Below the pieces are notes generated by a model. It had not been told where the DNA came from. It saw only the letters and a program-made list of their open reading frames with translations, and searched no databases. From Brachyhypopomus gauderio (lineage: Eukaryota; Chordata; Actinopteri; Gymnotiformes; Hypopomidae): DNA of 64,000 bases. Where the stretch lies: the NCBI RefSeq assembly GCF_052324685.1, contig NC_135214.1:30298206-30362205 (forward strand), in the 5' to 3' direction. Below, one piece after another: positions 10,601 through 22,325 of this stretch. The translations under genes were made by a program, and so were the position numbers. Each line of letters opens with the position of its first letter. The first letter of the stretch is position 1.

Positions 10601-13600
10601 CCTCTATGCTTTTGCCTTTAATGAAAAGGTATGTAATGTCAAAAATATGCAAAGTGATCTGTACATAAAGCACCACGTGAGGTTTTAGCAGCAAAACTCT
10701 GGGAAAGGTATAAAACACGCTAGGCAGCAAAGCAGAATGAGCATTTAACCTGCTCTTCCGTGCAGTCAAAACTAAGCTGCAGTACAGTCTCGTGTAGACA
10801 GCATGTGTTGAGTTGTTGCAGAGGAACAGTCAATGTGCCACCCTCCCTTGCCTCCCACCTCGGTTAGGAGCCCTTTTCAACAGAACAGCCAGAGCGGGCG
10901 ACCCCGGCCGGGGCGGCCCGGGCCGCTAAAAGCAGCTCCTCATGGCGGCTTGATCGCTGTCACCGAGCCAGGGGGAGTCGCTAAGCAACGGCCCGAGAGG
11001 CTGCCGTGGCGACAGCAGGACTTCCAAGTCCCGCGCTCTGCCCTAAAGTGGCCGTCTTTGTGCCGAGGCGCATAGAGGCGGCAGGGGCGTACAATGGCGT
11101 GAGGCGGGGGGGAGCCAGGCACGTCCGCGCCTTTAACGAGGGGGCCGGGAAATCTGGTCGGCGCGCTCGGGCACCCGCTACGACCCGAGCGTGAGCTCAT
11201 TGTCTCGCTTCGGTGTAGTCGGGACTTTGCATTCAGCCGGTGCTTTTCGCCGCCATTCTGGGAACTTCATGAAAGCGCAAATACCTGTCACATGCCTGAT
11301 TGCTGAACTGAAGCTCCTTTACACCGCAGGCCTTGCAGGGTTGGATAGCAGGATGGTGCGGGGTAGAAAGGGGGTCTCGTTTCTGTGGTCTGCTATTGAA
11401 GTCTGGATGAATGGCGCATGACAAAGACAGCTGCGGGCCTCACTAGACCTGCTGCGGTTTAAACACACAAACAACTTGCCAAATGTCTCTGGACTCAAGT
11501 TGGGACACGCCAGGAGCCTCTGGAGGTGTGCCAAGGACACGCAAACATTGACCAGCTGTTTGGCTTCATGTCTGACCACTGCTAAGAAGTCCAGAGGGTG
11601 TGCTGTAATATTGCCACTGCGGTCTACATTTTGTGACCTCATTGACTTGCCTCTTGAGTCCTCGTGCGCACATGTCTGCATGTGCTGATCTGAGCATTTG
11701 GCAGGTCTCCATTCCACATTCTGAATATCCCATTTATTACTGTGGTCAGGTTTAAGAAGATCGTCTTCACCTTCTACACCTGATCCTGAACTTAAAGCTA
11801 TCGCTGGCATTTATCCATTCCATCCTATTTAACATTCAACAATGAATTTTAACAAACCGTTACATACCCATATACTGCAATGACATATCTGTGCATTTGC
11901 AGCTGTGATGGGTGATATTGATCTAGAGATGTTTTTGCTGCTTCTTTGTTTCATTGATCCCCCTGATTGTGCTGCCTCAAGCCTTTCCTTTGTGAATCAA
12001 TAACCCACTGTGATGCGGACCACTGAACTTGCATACGCAGTCACCCCTACCCTCTGACACCAAAACACCCACGAAGCAGGAGGGATGGGAAGTCTATAGG
12101 ATCAAGTGAACCTAGTGATTCGAGGTTCAGCCCATGCGGTTGTCAGCCTTCTTATAGCTTATCACCTGTAGCCTTCAACAGGATATCAGTACTGGACTGT
12201 TTGAGACACATCTGGAACTTCACGCTGTTCATTAGAAGGCCCTTCACATTGATACAGGAACTATCAGTGTGTGACTCTTGACCCTCTCCTCCCGCACAGG
12301 CATAACAGAAACCGTGGCTCAGCTGGCCTCGGGTTGGGTGGCAGACCGGAACCTGGTGCATAAGTACCACTACCACAAGGCCTACCTGATCCTTTGCGGT
12401 ATAGTGAACCTCCTCTCCCCCCTCGCCACCTCCTACATCCTGCTTATGGTCTACGCTGTCTTTTTTGCCATCTTCTGTGGAGGCTACATGGCCCTGCTGC
12501 TGCCTGTCTTGGTAAGTCATAAGAGCACACACGAAGATAAGATCATTTCTGCTATAAGGTTACAGTATCACCATTCGTATCCAAAAGTGCAGAATGGACC
12601 ACAGCGGACCCCCCAGCCCCCCCCCCCCCCCCCCCCCAACATTTGGATGAAGATAATACTATGTAAAAATGCAGTGTCATCAGGTGCTTTGCTTTTGAAT
12701 TCTACTTTAGATGTGCTATTACTGCTTGGTTCAGGTTGAGGTGTAGTGTTCAGTTGCAGAGACTTGCTGTGCTGTGTGCTGGTTCCAGAGTTTAAGATTG
12801 TTAACTGAGAAGGCTACCTGATAGCAGCATTGGGGGCACCTGCAGTTGGGGTCGCTTACAGCTTACTGGCTAGGTGGCATTCAGCCTGTGAAGAGTTTTA
12901 CAACCACTGAAGACCAGTTCCCATAGTTTAGGTACACTAAGGACAGGGTCCACATGGGATTTTTTTTTTCAGGAATATGCCAGTGCACCCACTGTTAGTG
13001 ATTAACATGCTGTTTTATTTTGTAATGCCATTATCATTGAAATACAGGTCTTAATCCCGTTTCTTAAAAGTTTAATCCAAGTTCAATCCGACATCGCAAA
13101 GAGTGTAGCTAGATGGAAGACGAGAACATCAGGACGTCCTTACAATGTTGAGAAAGCTGAAGAACTGATGGTGTTTTATTGGAAAGTTGATTATTTCTGG
13201 TGACAGATTCTTGACTTCACCTGTCAGAATGAGAAATAAGAGAATTTAGGTTTGACTTCGGTAAAAACATCATGAACTTGAAACGTATGTTTTGGACCAT
13301 CATGATGCAGGGCTGAATATCTTGTTTTCCTTGTTCTCCTCTCTTCACGACTTTGCTGGAAAGTTGTTTTCTTCATAGCGCTAGAAACACTACAAACCGA
13401 ACATTCAAAAGAATCTCCAGCTTTCAGCACTTGGACTGTTAGTCTTCCTCTGTGAATATGGTGTTGAATGGATGATTTTACCAAGGGCCAAAACAGAGTT
13501 TTCATAACAATTCTGCTGGCTTTTTCTCATTACTAAGATGTCATCGTTACTTGTACATAACTATATACTTTATGCACTATGGTGATCACCATGTTCATTT

Positions 13601-15061
13601 TTTCCAGGTTGACTTGGTTGGGCCTGCAAAGCTGAACAATTCGATGGGATTTTCCATGTTCTTTGTGGGGCTTGGATGTCTAACAGGTCCCCCTCTGGCA
13701 GGTATGTATTTTTTCTGGAGAGAGGTAAATGGCACTCTGTGATCACAGCAGTGAGTGTCCACTGGCCGAGGTGCTTTGTAGGAGTGGCTAAACTTTGTGT
13801 CACATTGATGTACTCGGTGAACCCGCTTCAGCTGACCTACTCTGTGAGCATGCAGTTGGTATGGACACAGATGTGCAATGTGTGTGTGAGCAGTGTCATC
13901 TTTCTTCAGGGGTGAATCTTCTGCAAATATATATATATGTACCTTTGACAGTCCTCGGGGGGGGGGGGGGGGGGGGTTGGGGATCATGTCACCCTTTCTA
14001 TATTTAGCATCAAATTTACTTTATTTATTTTTTATAGATCTCATCCTAGAGATCTATAAGAGTGAATACAATATTTTAAAATTTAGTGTTGTGTTTATAT
14101 TAGGTAGATCAACAGCAGTTCTACTGTCATTTTGACTGCATGAAAATATGAGTGGGTAATTGTAAAAAGTGCTGGGAGAAGTATGTGTAAGCATTTCACT
14201 GACAGGGCTGAAATTCCTGGAAATGCAATAGGCTCCCCAGCACTTCAGTGGGGCCCTGTTGGGGAGGGGGGGCAGTGGGCCCTGTTTGGAAGTAGGGTAT
14301 GCAGGCTGCCTTTGGGCTGGGATGGGGGGGTAGGGATTGGTTAAGGCTCTCATTGGGAAAAGGGCGTGTAGTTGCACATGGTCACACTAACCCAAACCAT
14401 CTTGTCAGGAACCCCCCTTAAAACCAGAGCCCCAGCTGGGGAAGCAAAATGTGATTGGTTAACCCCCGCACAGGCCTTTCCGCACTGAGCTATCTGCAGT
14501 GTTTACTGGCCCAGCTAGCCGTGGATGGAGCTCGCCATGACGCATGATGACCTTTGCTCCATAGAAACGAGAAACGCTTCGGCTTTTCTCTTCGGTGATG
14601 TTCCCTAAAGAATGGTCAATTACCAAAACAAATGATGTTCTGTGATGCAACTGTCGGCTCACAGTGGTCTGGCCTATTGTGTTTTTTGTTAAGACAATGA
14701 GCAATTGAAATTTGTTTCCATGTCACATCTTTTAGGAATTTACTGTATTGCAGCACGGTAGAAAAAATATGACAGCTTTAACGTTCAACCAAGGATATTT
14801 TTGAAAATGTATCCTGAGATGATCAAATGTTTGACTCCTTACCTGTATCCTTTAGGTTTTCTCTATGACTACACTCAAACTTACGATGGCTCCTTCTATC
14901 TGGCTGGCATGTGTTATCTTCTGTCATCCATCTCTCTCTTCCTGGAGCCGCTGGCCCAACGCTGGCAGTCCAGAAAGAAACGGCAGGAGCTGCTCAACAA
15001 AGACCTCATGTGGAGTAATGGCTGCTTCTGCCCACGACCTCAGACAAACGGGGTGGTCTAG
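7607..15061 (+). CDS. slc16a4: monocarboxylate transporter 5 (SLC16A4), 8 coding exons
   Basis: Exons 7607-7687, 7839-7971, 8279-8422, 8705-8866, 9084-9662, 12300-12511, 13608-13701 and 14856-15061 join in phase into 536 codons plus stop. All borders are GT-AG. The product is a 12-TM major facilitator protein of the plasma membrane. Evidence: the SLC16 signature DGGWGW at residues 14-19 before TM1, the segment [39 protein letters not shown] at the end of TM6, [12 protein letters not shown] in TM7 and [20 protein letters not shown] in TM11-12, all characteristic of MCT5. The long loop between TM6 and TM7 (about residues 195-325, exon 5) is Ser/Asn-rich and poorly conserved. Human MCT5 is 487 residues, so this is slightly longer, mainly in that loop. 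MCT5 is an orphan carrier; the monocarboxylate role is inferred from the family. The ATG at 7607 is chosen because it gives the usual short N-terminus; the frame stays open to the acceptor at 7554. It is convergent with rbm15. Confidence 0.93.
7839..7971 (+). CDS. slc16a4: slc16a4 coding exon 2
   Basis: Encodes [16 protein letters not shown] through SSLRLSG, i.e. TM1 and the start of TM2. Acceptor ATTACTAG, donor GTAAGC; ends in phase 1. Confidence 0.92.
8279..8422 (+). CDS. slc16a4: slc16a4 coding exon 3
   Basis: Encodes [20 protein letters not shown] to YVTMGLVVG, corresponding to TM2-TM4 of MCT5. Acceptor ATGATCAG, donor GTGAGT; the split glycine codons at both ends keep phase 1. Confidence 0.92.
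8705..8866 (+). CDS. slc16a4: slc16a4 coding exon 4
   Basis: Encodes [20 protein letters not shown] to LLLDQYAWQ, including the YFxKR..A segment and the GRSGMGLTF stretch typical of SLC16A4. Acceptor CTTCCCAG, donor GTAAGT; phase 1. Confidence 0.92.
9084..9662 (+). CDS. slc16a4: slc16a4 coding exon 5 (large loop exon)
   Basis: The largest exon, 579 nt. It encodes TM6 ([20 protein letters not shown]), the long cytosolic loop, and TM7 plus part of TM8 ([35 protein letters not shown]). Acceptor TTGTCCAG, donor GTGAGC; phase 1. Confidence 0.93.
9663..12299 (+). other. slc16a4: slc16a4 intron 5
   Basis: By far the longest intron of the gene (2.6 kb against 0.15-1.2 kb for the others). It includes the CpG-rich block described separately. 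No extra coding exon matching the transporter was found; the exons on both sides join directly relative to human MCT5. Confidence 0.8.
10833..11230. promoter_or_regulatory. intronic CpG-rich block with X-box-like motifs
   Basis: This stretch is strikingly GC- and CpG-rich compared with the AT-rich intron around it. It contains GTCGCTAAGCAAC at 10977-10989 and, on the minus strand, GTCGCCACGGCAGC at about 11000-11013, both close to the RFX X-box consensus GTNRCC-spacer-RGYAAC. It may be an internal promoter, an enhancer or an orphan CpG island. No splice donor typical of a new first exon was confidently found. The call rests on composition and motif shape only. Confidence 0.4.
12300..12511 (+). 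CDS. slc16a4: slc16a4 coding exon 6
   Basis: Encodes [20 protein letters not shown], then [20 protein letters not shown] and the following TM9-TM10. Acceptor after CCTCCCGCACAG, donor GTAAGT; phase 0. Confidence 0.93.
12617..12637. repeat. poly(C) run in slc16a4 intron 6
   Basis: About 21 consecutive C residues; the remainder of this 1.1 kb intron shows nothing recognisable. Confidence 0.85.
13608..13701 (+). CDS. slc16a4: slc16a4 coding exon 7
   Basis: Encodes [20 protein letters not shown] and [12 protein letters not shown], the TM10-TM11 region. Acceptor TTTTTTCCAG, donor GTATGT; ends in phase 1. Confidence 0.92.
13957..13976. repeat. poly(G) run in slc16a4 intron 7
   Basis: Twenty consecutive G residues in an otherwise unremarkable 1.15 kb intron. 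Confidence 0.85.
14856..15061 (+). CDS. slc16a4: slc16a4 coding exon 8 (last)
   Basis: Encodes [22 protein letters not shown]12 and a basic, glutamine-rich C-terminal tail ending NGVV before TAG at 15059-15061. Acceptor TATCCTTTAG. Confidence 0.93.
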
Positions 15062-15303
15062 AGGAAACAGCACTGCAGCAACACTACTGTCACTCTCTCT
15101 TCCTGGGTTCCTTCCACCCTGAACCTGTATGACTGACCTCAGCAGTGGGCCACAGTAGTTCTAGCCTCAGAGGGGAGAATGTTCACTGGAATAATGCAAA
15201 AAGAGATTCTGACCATCACGGTCTTAATGCTCATCTAAAACATCCTGGATGCTGGTTTTAGTTCCAGAAAATTACAGAGGACAATGTCTGTTCTGAAACT
15301 TCC

Positions 15304-15309
15304 AATAAA
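15304..15309 (+). promoter_or_regulatory. slc16a4: candidate poly(A) signal for slc16a4
   Basis: Canonical AATAAA about 240 nt downstream of the slc16a4 stop codon, with T-rich sequence about 45 nt further on. Confidence 0.5.
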
Positions 15310-16379
15310 GCCAAACTGACTTTGTTATATTGATTAGAAACTTTCCCTATTTTTTTTTTTAATGACCTACATGTTATCTATAATGGCACATTTGTCTGGC
15401 CTCATGGGGAAAAAATAAGAAAAGCCTTAAACATGTCAGTGTTTTTTAATGTCATGTATATTGCCAACATGTAAGTGGTTTAATTCACCCTGGACCTCTC
15501 CCCAAAAAGTGCTTCCTTATGTATTACAGTATTTCTGAGTAAGCTAGAGCAGAGGTTTCAAAAATAGATTACTAAAATGTTTAAAATGTATACAAGAACA
15601 TAACCATGCACTTTACCAAATGCCTGTTGATCTCTATGCACTTTGTTTGCAGGTTTGAATTAAGAACCTTTCCTCAGACGCAGCCAGCAAAGTGGATCAG
15701 TTCATTTTTGATGTTCTACCCACAAAAATCAGGTGAAGTATTATTAGAAACCCTACACTGAGGAACCTAAACTGAGGCATAACCACAGAGTAATTTGGAT
15801 GATTCTTATCTATCAAAAATATACTGTTCCTACTGGAACATCTATTTGGTTCACAGTGTCTGTTTCTAGATTTTAAACATGGAGCTTTTCAGTCCATGGT
15901 GCCAAATTACAATCATGCCTTTAGGCATCGACAATGATCAAGCGAATTTACTAAACAAACTACTTTATTCATGCCAGAAGTGAAAATCCTTCCAAAGCTA
16001 ATTAGCCAATAGCAGAGTCCAAGAGATTTAGGGCATTGTGCATGTAGGTATAACCTAGCTTTAGATATAAATTCGGCTTGTTTCTTTTTTGTTGTTGTTG
16101 TCTTTATTATTGTTGGTTTCATACTTTTTGTATTGAACTATATTGTATGTTTATTACCAATATTTGCCTTTTATGTACTGCATAACTGTACTAACTGTGA
16201 TATGAGCCAAAGATGCAAAAGAAAGAGGTATGATCCATTTCTGCATTTTACCCTCAGACTTGTATGGAATTTTACTTTTTCATTTATCTCTTAAGTCAAA
16301 AACATTATGCTGAACAAACATAACAGTGGCTTGTTTGATAGATGGTCCTCATGTAGTACACACACGGTCCTGTAAGATA

Positions 16380-16393
16380 CCGCCCTCTAGTGG
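16380..16393 (-). promoter_or_regulatory. CTCF-like motif
   Basis: On the minus strand the sequence reads CCACTAGAGGGCGG, which fits the vertebrate CTCF core consensus CCASYAGRKGGC. It lies in the convergent slc16a4-rbm15 interval. Motif match only. Confidence 0.4.
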
Positions 16394-17030
16394 ATAGACA
16401 ATGTGCTACCACAGAAAGGTACATTCTTTACTCTAAACTTGCTGGAGTGCTAAGCGAGACATTCTGCCTCGTTTCCGTTTTCCTTTTATTACACTGTTTT
16501 TTTATCAAGCTCAAAATCTGTACATTTAAGGTTGGAAATATGTGTTGAGGGAAAAAATTATTGCAGAATATTATCTTGGAGCACATTTATAAAAACACTC
16601 CTATTTGAAAAGTTGGGCTTTTTCTTGGAATGTGTTTATTTAAAAATTGCAATGCTTTAAAGCATTTTTACTTGTATCATTTTTAAATATATTTGAAGGC
16701 AGAGCTTTCAGTCAACTTGGACAGGAGATGCTAATAATGATCTTGTCTAAGGAGTTAATTTTGTAAAACTCCAAAGACTGTCTCAAGGAGTCACATTACA
16801 CAATGGCAATAAAGGAGACCCTCCAAGAGCCATATACTATAACTTAATGAAAAATATGTACATAATAACTGGTATGCAGGCTCAGTGATGGTTCACCACT
16901 GACTGTATAAGGTCTATATTTTCTACATGGACAAATGGTACATTGTAAAATTCTGGAGGTGGGGGGGCATTGACTACTTAATCTAATTTTCATACCTTAA
17001 ATAAAAACCAATGGTGAATGTGGAAAAAAG

Positions 17031-20000
17031 TCTGACTTTCATGTAAACCCTTATTTACAATACGTTATTTTCTGATATGGCTGTACTATTCATAAGATAA
17101 GGGCAGGCCTTTCATTTTGTGTAGTTTAAGGACTTGGCAGAAGCCATTTTTGTTCGGAAAAGAAACTGCACATTTCAGTACAAAAACATTGCTCTTTTAT
17201 TGATATTTGAGATAAACATACAACGCTTAAAGAAGCCATGACGGGTATTTGCAGTCCTAGATGTAACCAGCAAGATTAAAAATTATTGTACCTACTCAAA
17301 TTCTATCAGTAATAATACGGCATACATAATTTACAAAGGATCTACATAATAAATGCTTTAAACTCAAAATGTGCTAATAAGACCCCTTACACTACAATCA
17401 TCTTAATAATGACAAATTAGGCTATGATCTTCCATTTCAGTTTCAAATCCAGATTTTTAAAAAATATTACTTACAGTTCTGTAGCAATAAATGATATCCA
17501 ATGATTGTTTACTGCTTGTGTAGAACAGATGATTTCAAATGATATGCTATGATGTTCACAATCCAATACCAGTCGCAATACTGTTTAGGGAAAACAAAGT
17601 ACTGTGAGGGTACCATCAACTTACCAACTGCTATGTTAGCGAATTAGCTGCTGGTGAAGGATGGTGTCATGAAACCGAGCTCACTGTAGTGGACACAGAT
17701 CAAATCACACCTGCACCTCTGCAGCCATGCTGTCCTTCAAAACACCTGAGGATTCCACGTAGAATGTTAGTGAATGCCGCAAAAACAGTTTCATCACAGA
17801 GAATAATATTAACATGATCCTTTAGCCTGTAAAACAAGCTACGACAGTAAACACTCAGTGCTCAGAAAGACTCACCGGTGTCACTTAGACACAGCGAGAT
17901 CTCATTTGTAATTTGTTTACAAATCTTATTTGATACCTTCATTATTAAACAGCAGTCACGTCTGACCATAACGTCACAGACCTCCACGGTGTCAGATGAG
18001 CCACTCGCGCCTCTCTTCCCATCCATCATGAAAGCGCTTCTCCCCGCAGACGCAGCTACACTCAGAGAGCAAGTGTGGAGGACTTGCAATTGTGATCAGT
18101 ACAAGTAAAAGTGTTGCAACAAATATAAAAACAAAATCGTTGCAAAATACTTACTTGTGTGACCCGTTTAGAATTCAGGCCAACCATTATTCAGTTCAAT
18201 TACAGCATCAAATCAGATTTGAAAAGACATCCTAACACTAATATACCTCACGTCAAGACAGGGCTGGTAGGACACAACACGCCCGTTCCCGTCCCGATTC
18301 AGGGCTGCTGGGTGTGGGGAGAGTCTGCAGCCCCGTGCCAAACAAACACGAGGTCTGAGCCAGAGCTGGAGGTACTGTGGAGATAAAACGGCCCAGTCAC
18401 TGCTACTGGAGAACCAGCACAATTTGAGAAGAGTTTGAGATCATTTGTACATTGTCTTGATATTCCTTATATGCTCTGTATATTTCCTTATGCACTGCTC
18501 TACATTATCATTGATTTGTTTTTCTGAGACAGCAAGAAAAATTATTACACATTACGGTGAAACTTCCTACACAACAGCCTGTCTTCTTTTCACCTAGATT
18601 GTGAAGCTGCATTAGCCAGTGTAAATTCCGTGTTTTGTTAACGCTAACATTTCTTTTCCCTACATTACATAATTACTATCAAAGCACTATTGTGTAGGAG
18701 AACTAGCCTTATTCACATACATGAGTTCCCAAGTAAAATATAAAGATTACAAAGTGTCATATCAATAAAGTAATCCAAATATTGACTTTTAAAATGACTG
18801 TCACCGGATACGCTTTTCAAGATCAATAAAAATGCAAGTCAAACACGTTCTGGATACACACAAATGTGGACACTTGTCTTTACTATGTAGTGATGAGATT
18901 AGGTAACGTATTCGACAGTGTGCTTGAACACATGCACAGTGCCAAGATTCTACTCGGTATGTAAGGATAGATAACAGACAGGTAAGAGACAAAGCTCCAA
19001 ACTTAAATCAGGTTTAGATGAATAGTTAATAAATAATACTAATATTATGAATAAATATTTTAATAATAATAAAATTAATTAATAGATTAAGAAATATAAC
19101 ACTGAAAGAGCCCCAATTCAATTATTATTTCTGTGGCAGCAGATTAACTAGGAAAATCAGCATTGATTTGAATGTTACGGAAGTGCATTTAAGCCTCTTA
19201 TGGGGCTTTCACCATTTATCTTAGTCTGTATATAAACAATTTGTTTCCACTGTTTGATGAATTTGAAATTTGTAGCCTCTATGCTTTTTTTTAGTGTGCA
19301 TACTATTAAAACCATAATAGACTAAATATTCCACTGAACCAGATATAGATCCTACCATCCTCTTACCAGAATAGAAACATTTGTACTCAAATAGGCAAAT
19401 GTACAGTGAATAAGCTGGTGACATCTTATAAATTGTCTTAACCTAGCATTATTGAGGTGTTCATCCAACAGCACAGACCATGCAATGGAGCATAACTACA
19501 TAATTTGATATTATACATTTTACTTTGATATGTGTAATAGTCCAGAGAGGTTTATAAAGTCAGTAGGGACTTCATGGCCTGTTAGCTTTGAGCTGCAAGA
19601 TGCTAACATCAGAAACTGCAAGCTCAGCCAACAAAGGAACAACTTTGGATTAAAAATGATTTTCCAAAGAATTCCAGGGCAGATCCACAGACTGCACAAC
19701 TAAAACGTAGCCCTGCTCCTAGAATTAACTGCAGTGACACTGACATTCCAGTTACAATCCCGATTAGTCCAAGGCTAGGCTTGATGACTTACCTCCTCCA
19801 AACCACGTTATCCCCATAAACACTTGCAAGGTACAAAAATGGTTAAATATTTAAGACAACCTTCATGTCCAGAGATGCAAACGTAGATTAAACGTAGTGT
19901 CCAGTAAATGTATTGGACTTTCAAAGTTGAGATGACTTGAACTCTGAAAACTAAAGCGTTTAATTCTGTGCTAAAATTTTAGTCCATAAAAATTATTTCC

Positions 20001-22040
20001 ACATTGTAAATTCAAATCTGCATCTTTGACAAAAACTTTGTGCCAATCCTCTTAAAAAATGAAAATAAATAAACACACACAGTATTAGAAAATCTTAGAA
20101 ACAACACGAGGGTCTAAAGCTAACATAAATCCATCATCACTCTCAGTAATGCTGTCCTACACTGATACTTACCTTACTAGGTAGGCTTTGAGAAAAGGCT
20201 GTGTACTGAAGAGCTACCCCTACTCACCGCCACCTGGTTGGCACTCAAGCCCAAAGGTCTTCTGGATGACCTGATGGTGAAGGTGAACATCTTACTAAGG
20301 ACGGTTGTTCGCTCTCACACACTCCAGATGGAGCTCCTGGCAAGCAAGCTGCTCCTCATGTTAACTTTTGTGCAGTTTGAGGACACAGGCAGTCTACTCG
20401 GCCACACTTCAGTGATTCTTCATTTGAAAGATGGTCAATTTAACACTGAAACGGTGCACGTTTAAAGCTTCTTTCACAAATAAAGATGCGGGAAGACAAA
20501 ACTATTAGACTCCCTTCAAGGTCAATACAACATGTAGGGCTAAAAGTGCTTTTTTAAACTTTCTATATTGCTCTCCTCTTTCTGATCATGGAAATCCTCT
20601 TCCTTCACTGATTTTTCACGGGGGTGAAAAATAAAAATCAAATCTGTAGAAATCAAAAGCATGGGGTAAACGCACGGCTGCTCCTTTGAAACGGGAACCA
20701 TTCAAATTCGGCCTTGCAGGTGGTTGATGGGGCAACGCAAAGCAGACAGCAGCAGCGTGGCCAGCCGGGCAGCGGCAGGCCTGGACGCTCCACGCCGGCG
20801 TACGTGTGGGGGTGGCTTGCGGCAGGACTCGGGAGACCCCGCCTTGGAACTTCAGGACACCAGCGCTGCAACCAACATCTCGACTTGGTCGAAGGTCTGC
20901 GCAAATCAACGATCTCTCCTCTGACCTTGGTCAGCAGTGGCAGGGCAGAACCCCCACTGCATTCACATACGCATGGCAGCAAAAACCCCGCCCCCTTTCT
21001 CTGCCCTCGCTTCCCTTGGGAGTAGGGAGGGGTGGGTGAGGGGCTCGGGGGAGGAGTTTGCACAAACAGGGCTGTTAATTAGCAAGTCGGGCAACTCCAG
21101 GACACAAGGTTGGAAAACACTGATCATCAACAACACAGAGCAACAGAAGCGCTCTGGCCCACGGCTCCTACGGTCATCCCTGATCCTGGCGCATGAGCAC
21201 GGGGGGTTTCTCTTTCCTGAGCAGCAATCAATCAATCAGCAACAATTCCTTCGAAACACAACCGAAAAGCAGCGGGAGATGTTCTCCAATTCACTTCCAA
21301 CGAATGAACATTTCTCCCTCAATTGAAACAATTTATTTGACAGCAAGACAAATTCAAATAAGTGCCCGTGCACTTTGTGTGTATGTAGCCAGCTACTTCT
21401 TAGCTGTGCAAGGTGTGAACGACCGATTCCTTTTTTTTCTCCTTCAAGAAATCAGGTAAACACAGCACAAAGCAAGAGGGTCATATTTCCGTTTAAATAT
21501 GGGAACTGTATGCACAAAAAAAGAGAAACAATTACACAAGTGTGAAGCTGCTCTCTCAGCGAGAATACACAATCACTAAATGGAAAGCTCTTGCCCCTCG
21601 GCATCCAAAGGGCTCCTGTATCAATTCAAACAATCATTTTTGACTCCAGCCATGGGAAGTCCTCTGGCGCAATGGTCCTTATTTCCTGTGAGCTGTCTAT
21701 TGAAGATACAGTATATCCAATTCATACATATACAGCAGTTTAGAAATCATCTTAATTCACAAACCGATCAAGTTTTAAAATGCAAATTTAGTATGATTTT
21801 AAAAGGATAAAACTACAATACAGAAGACACCTACACATTTGTTAATAATCAGACCCATTACACTGCAATCAGCGTAACAGTGAGCAAAAGGGAAAACAGG
21901 AATAAGTCTGATCTGGGGGTTTAGAACAAATCTGCTATAGTCTACTATTTTGGAACTATTTGAGACACATTGAGTGTCCCAAGATCATGATGACCCAAAT
22001 ATAACTGATGACCATTCAGCAAGATCCAAACTTAAACATG
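17031..22040. other. convergent intergenic interval, no coding exon seen
   Basis: AT-rich sequence between the tails of slc16a4 and rbm15. I searched it for lamtor5 (a human neighbour) and for additional rbm15 3' exons and recognised neither. Minus-strand AATAAA occurs at 17196-17201, so a very long rbm15 3' UTR is possible. The only marked feature is a GC-rich patch at 20690-21060. Confidence 0.5.
20690..21060. other. GC-rich patch downstream of rbm15
   Basis: A ~370 bp stretch with high GC and several CpGs in an AT-rich surrounding. Short ORFs are open on both strands simply because of composition; none resembles a known protein. It could be part of a long rbm15 3' UTR, a small CpG island or a non-coding RNA. 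Function unknown. Confidence 0.4.
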
Positions 22041-22325
22041 GGGCTGCACAATTGAATATATTATTACATTTATAGCTAATGCGTGCCAATTACTTTTATG
22101 GCACTAACAAATTAAAAAATGACAAACTCCATTGATATTACAAGGAACATGACCTAGTTTGAGCTTCTCAGTGTTTTTTTTTTTTTTGAGGGGGGAGGGG
22201 GGGGGGGGGGGGCAAAAGTGCCAAAGTGTGCTTGGCAAAAACAACCATCTTTGCCAAGCACACGTTGACAATATATTAAAAAGGTACCAAGTAATTTAAA
22301 TAATTGACTTCTAATTGTGCAGCCC
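22041..22325. mobile_element. 285 bp TIR element with internal hairpin
   Basis: Ends are exact 13 bp inverted repeats GGGCTGCACAATT (22041-22053 and 22313-22325). This terminal sequence resembles a common family of short fish DNA-transposon derivatives beginning GGGCTGCAC. Inside is a 14 bp perfect stem, GTGTGCTTGGCAAA at 22226-22239 pairing with 22250-22263 across a 10 nt loop, and a T15/G20 homopolymer tract at 22177-22212. Non-coding. Confidence 0.7.

Larger units (their letters stand above)
15062..17030 (+). other. slc16a4: probable slc16a4 3' UTR
   Basis: No reading frame of note. AATAAA occurs at 15304-15309, 16808-16813 and 17000-17005, any of which could end the transcript; the first is 243 nt after the stop. 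Which is used cannot be told from the sequence. Confidence 0.5.

Noticed and set aside
20238..20465. 75-codon frame MALKPKGLLDDLMVKVN.. considered as a small gene or rbm15/lamtor5 exon
   Set aside because: It does not match LAMTOR5 or the human RBM15 C-terminal exon sequence as I know them, and it has no supporting splice or start context.
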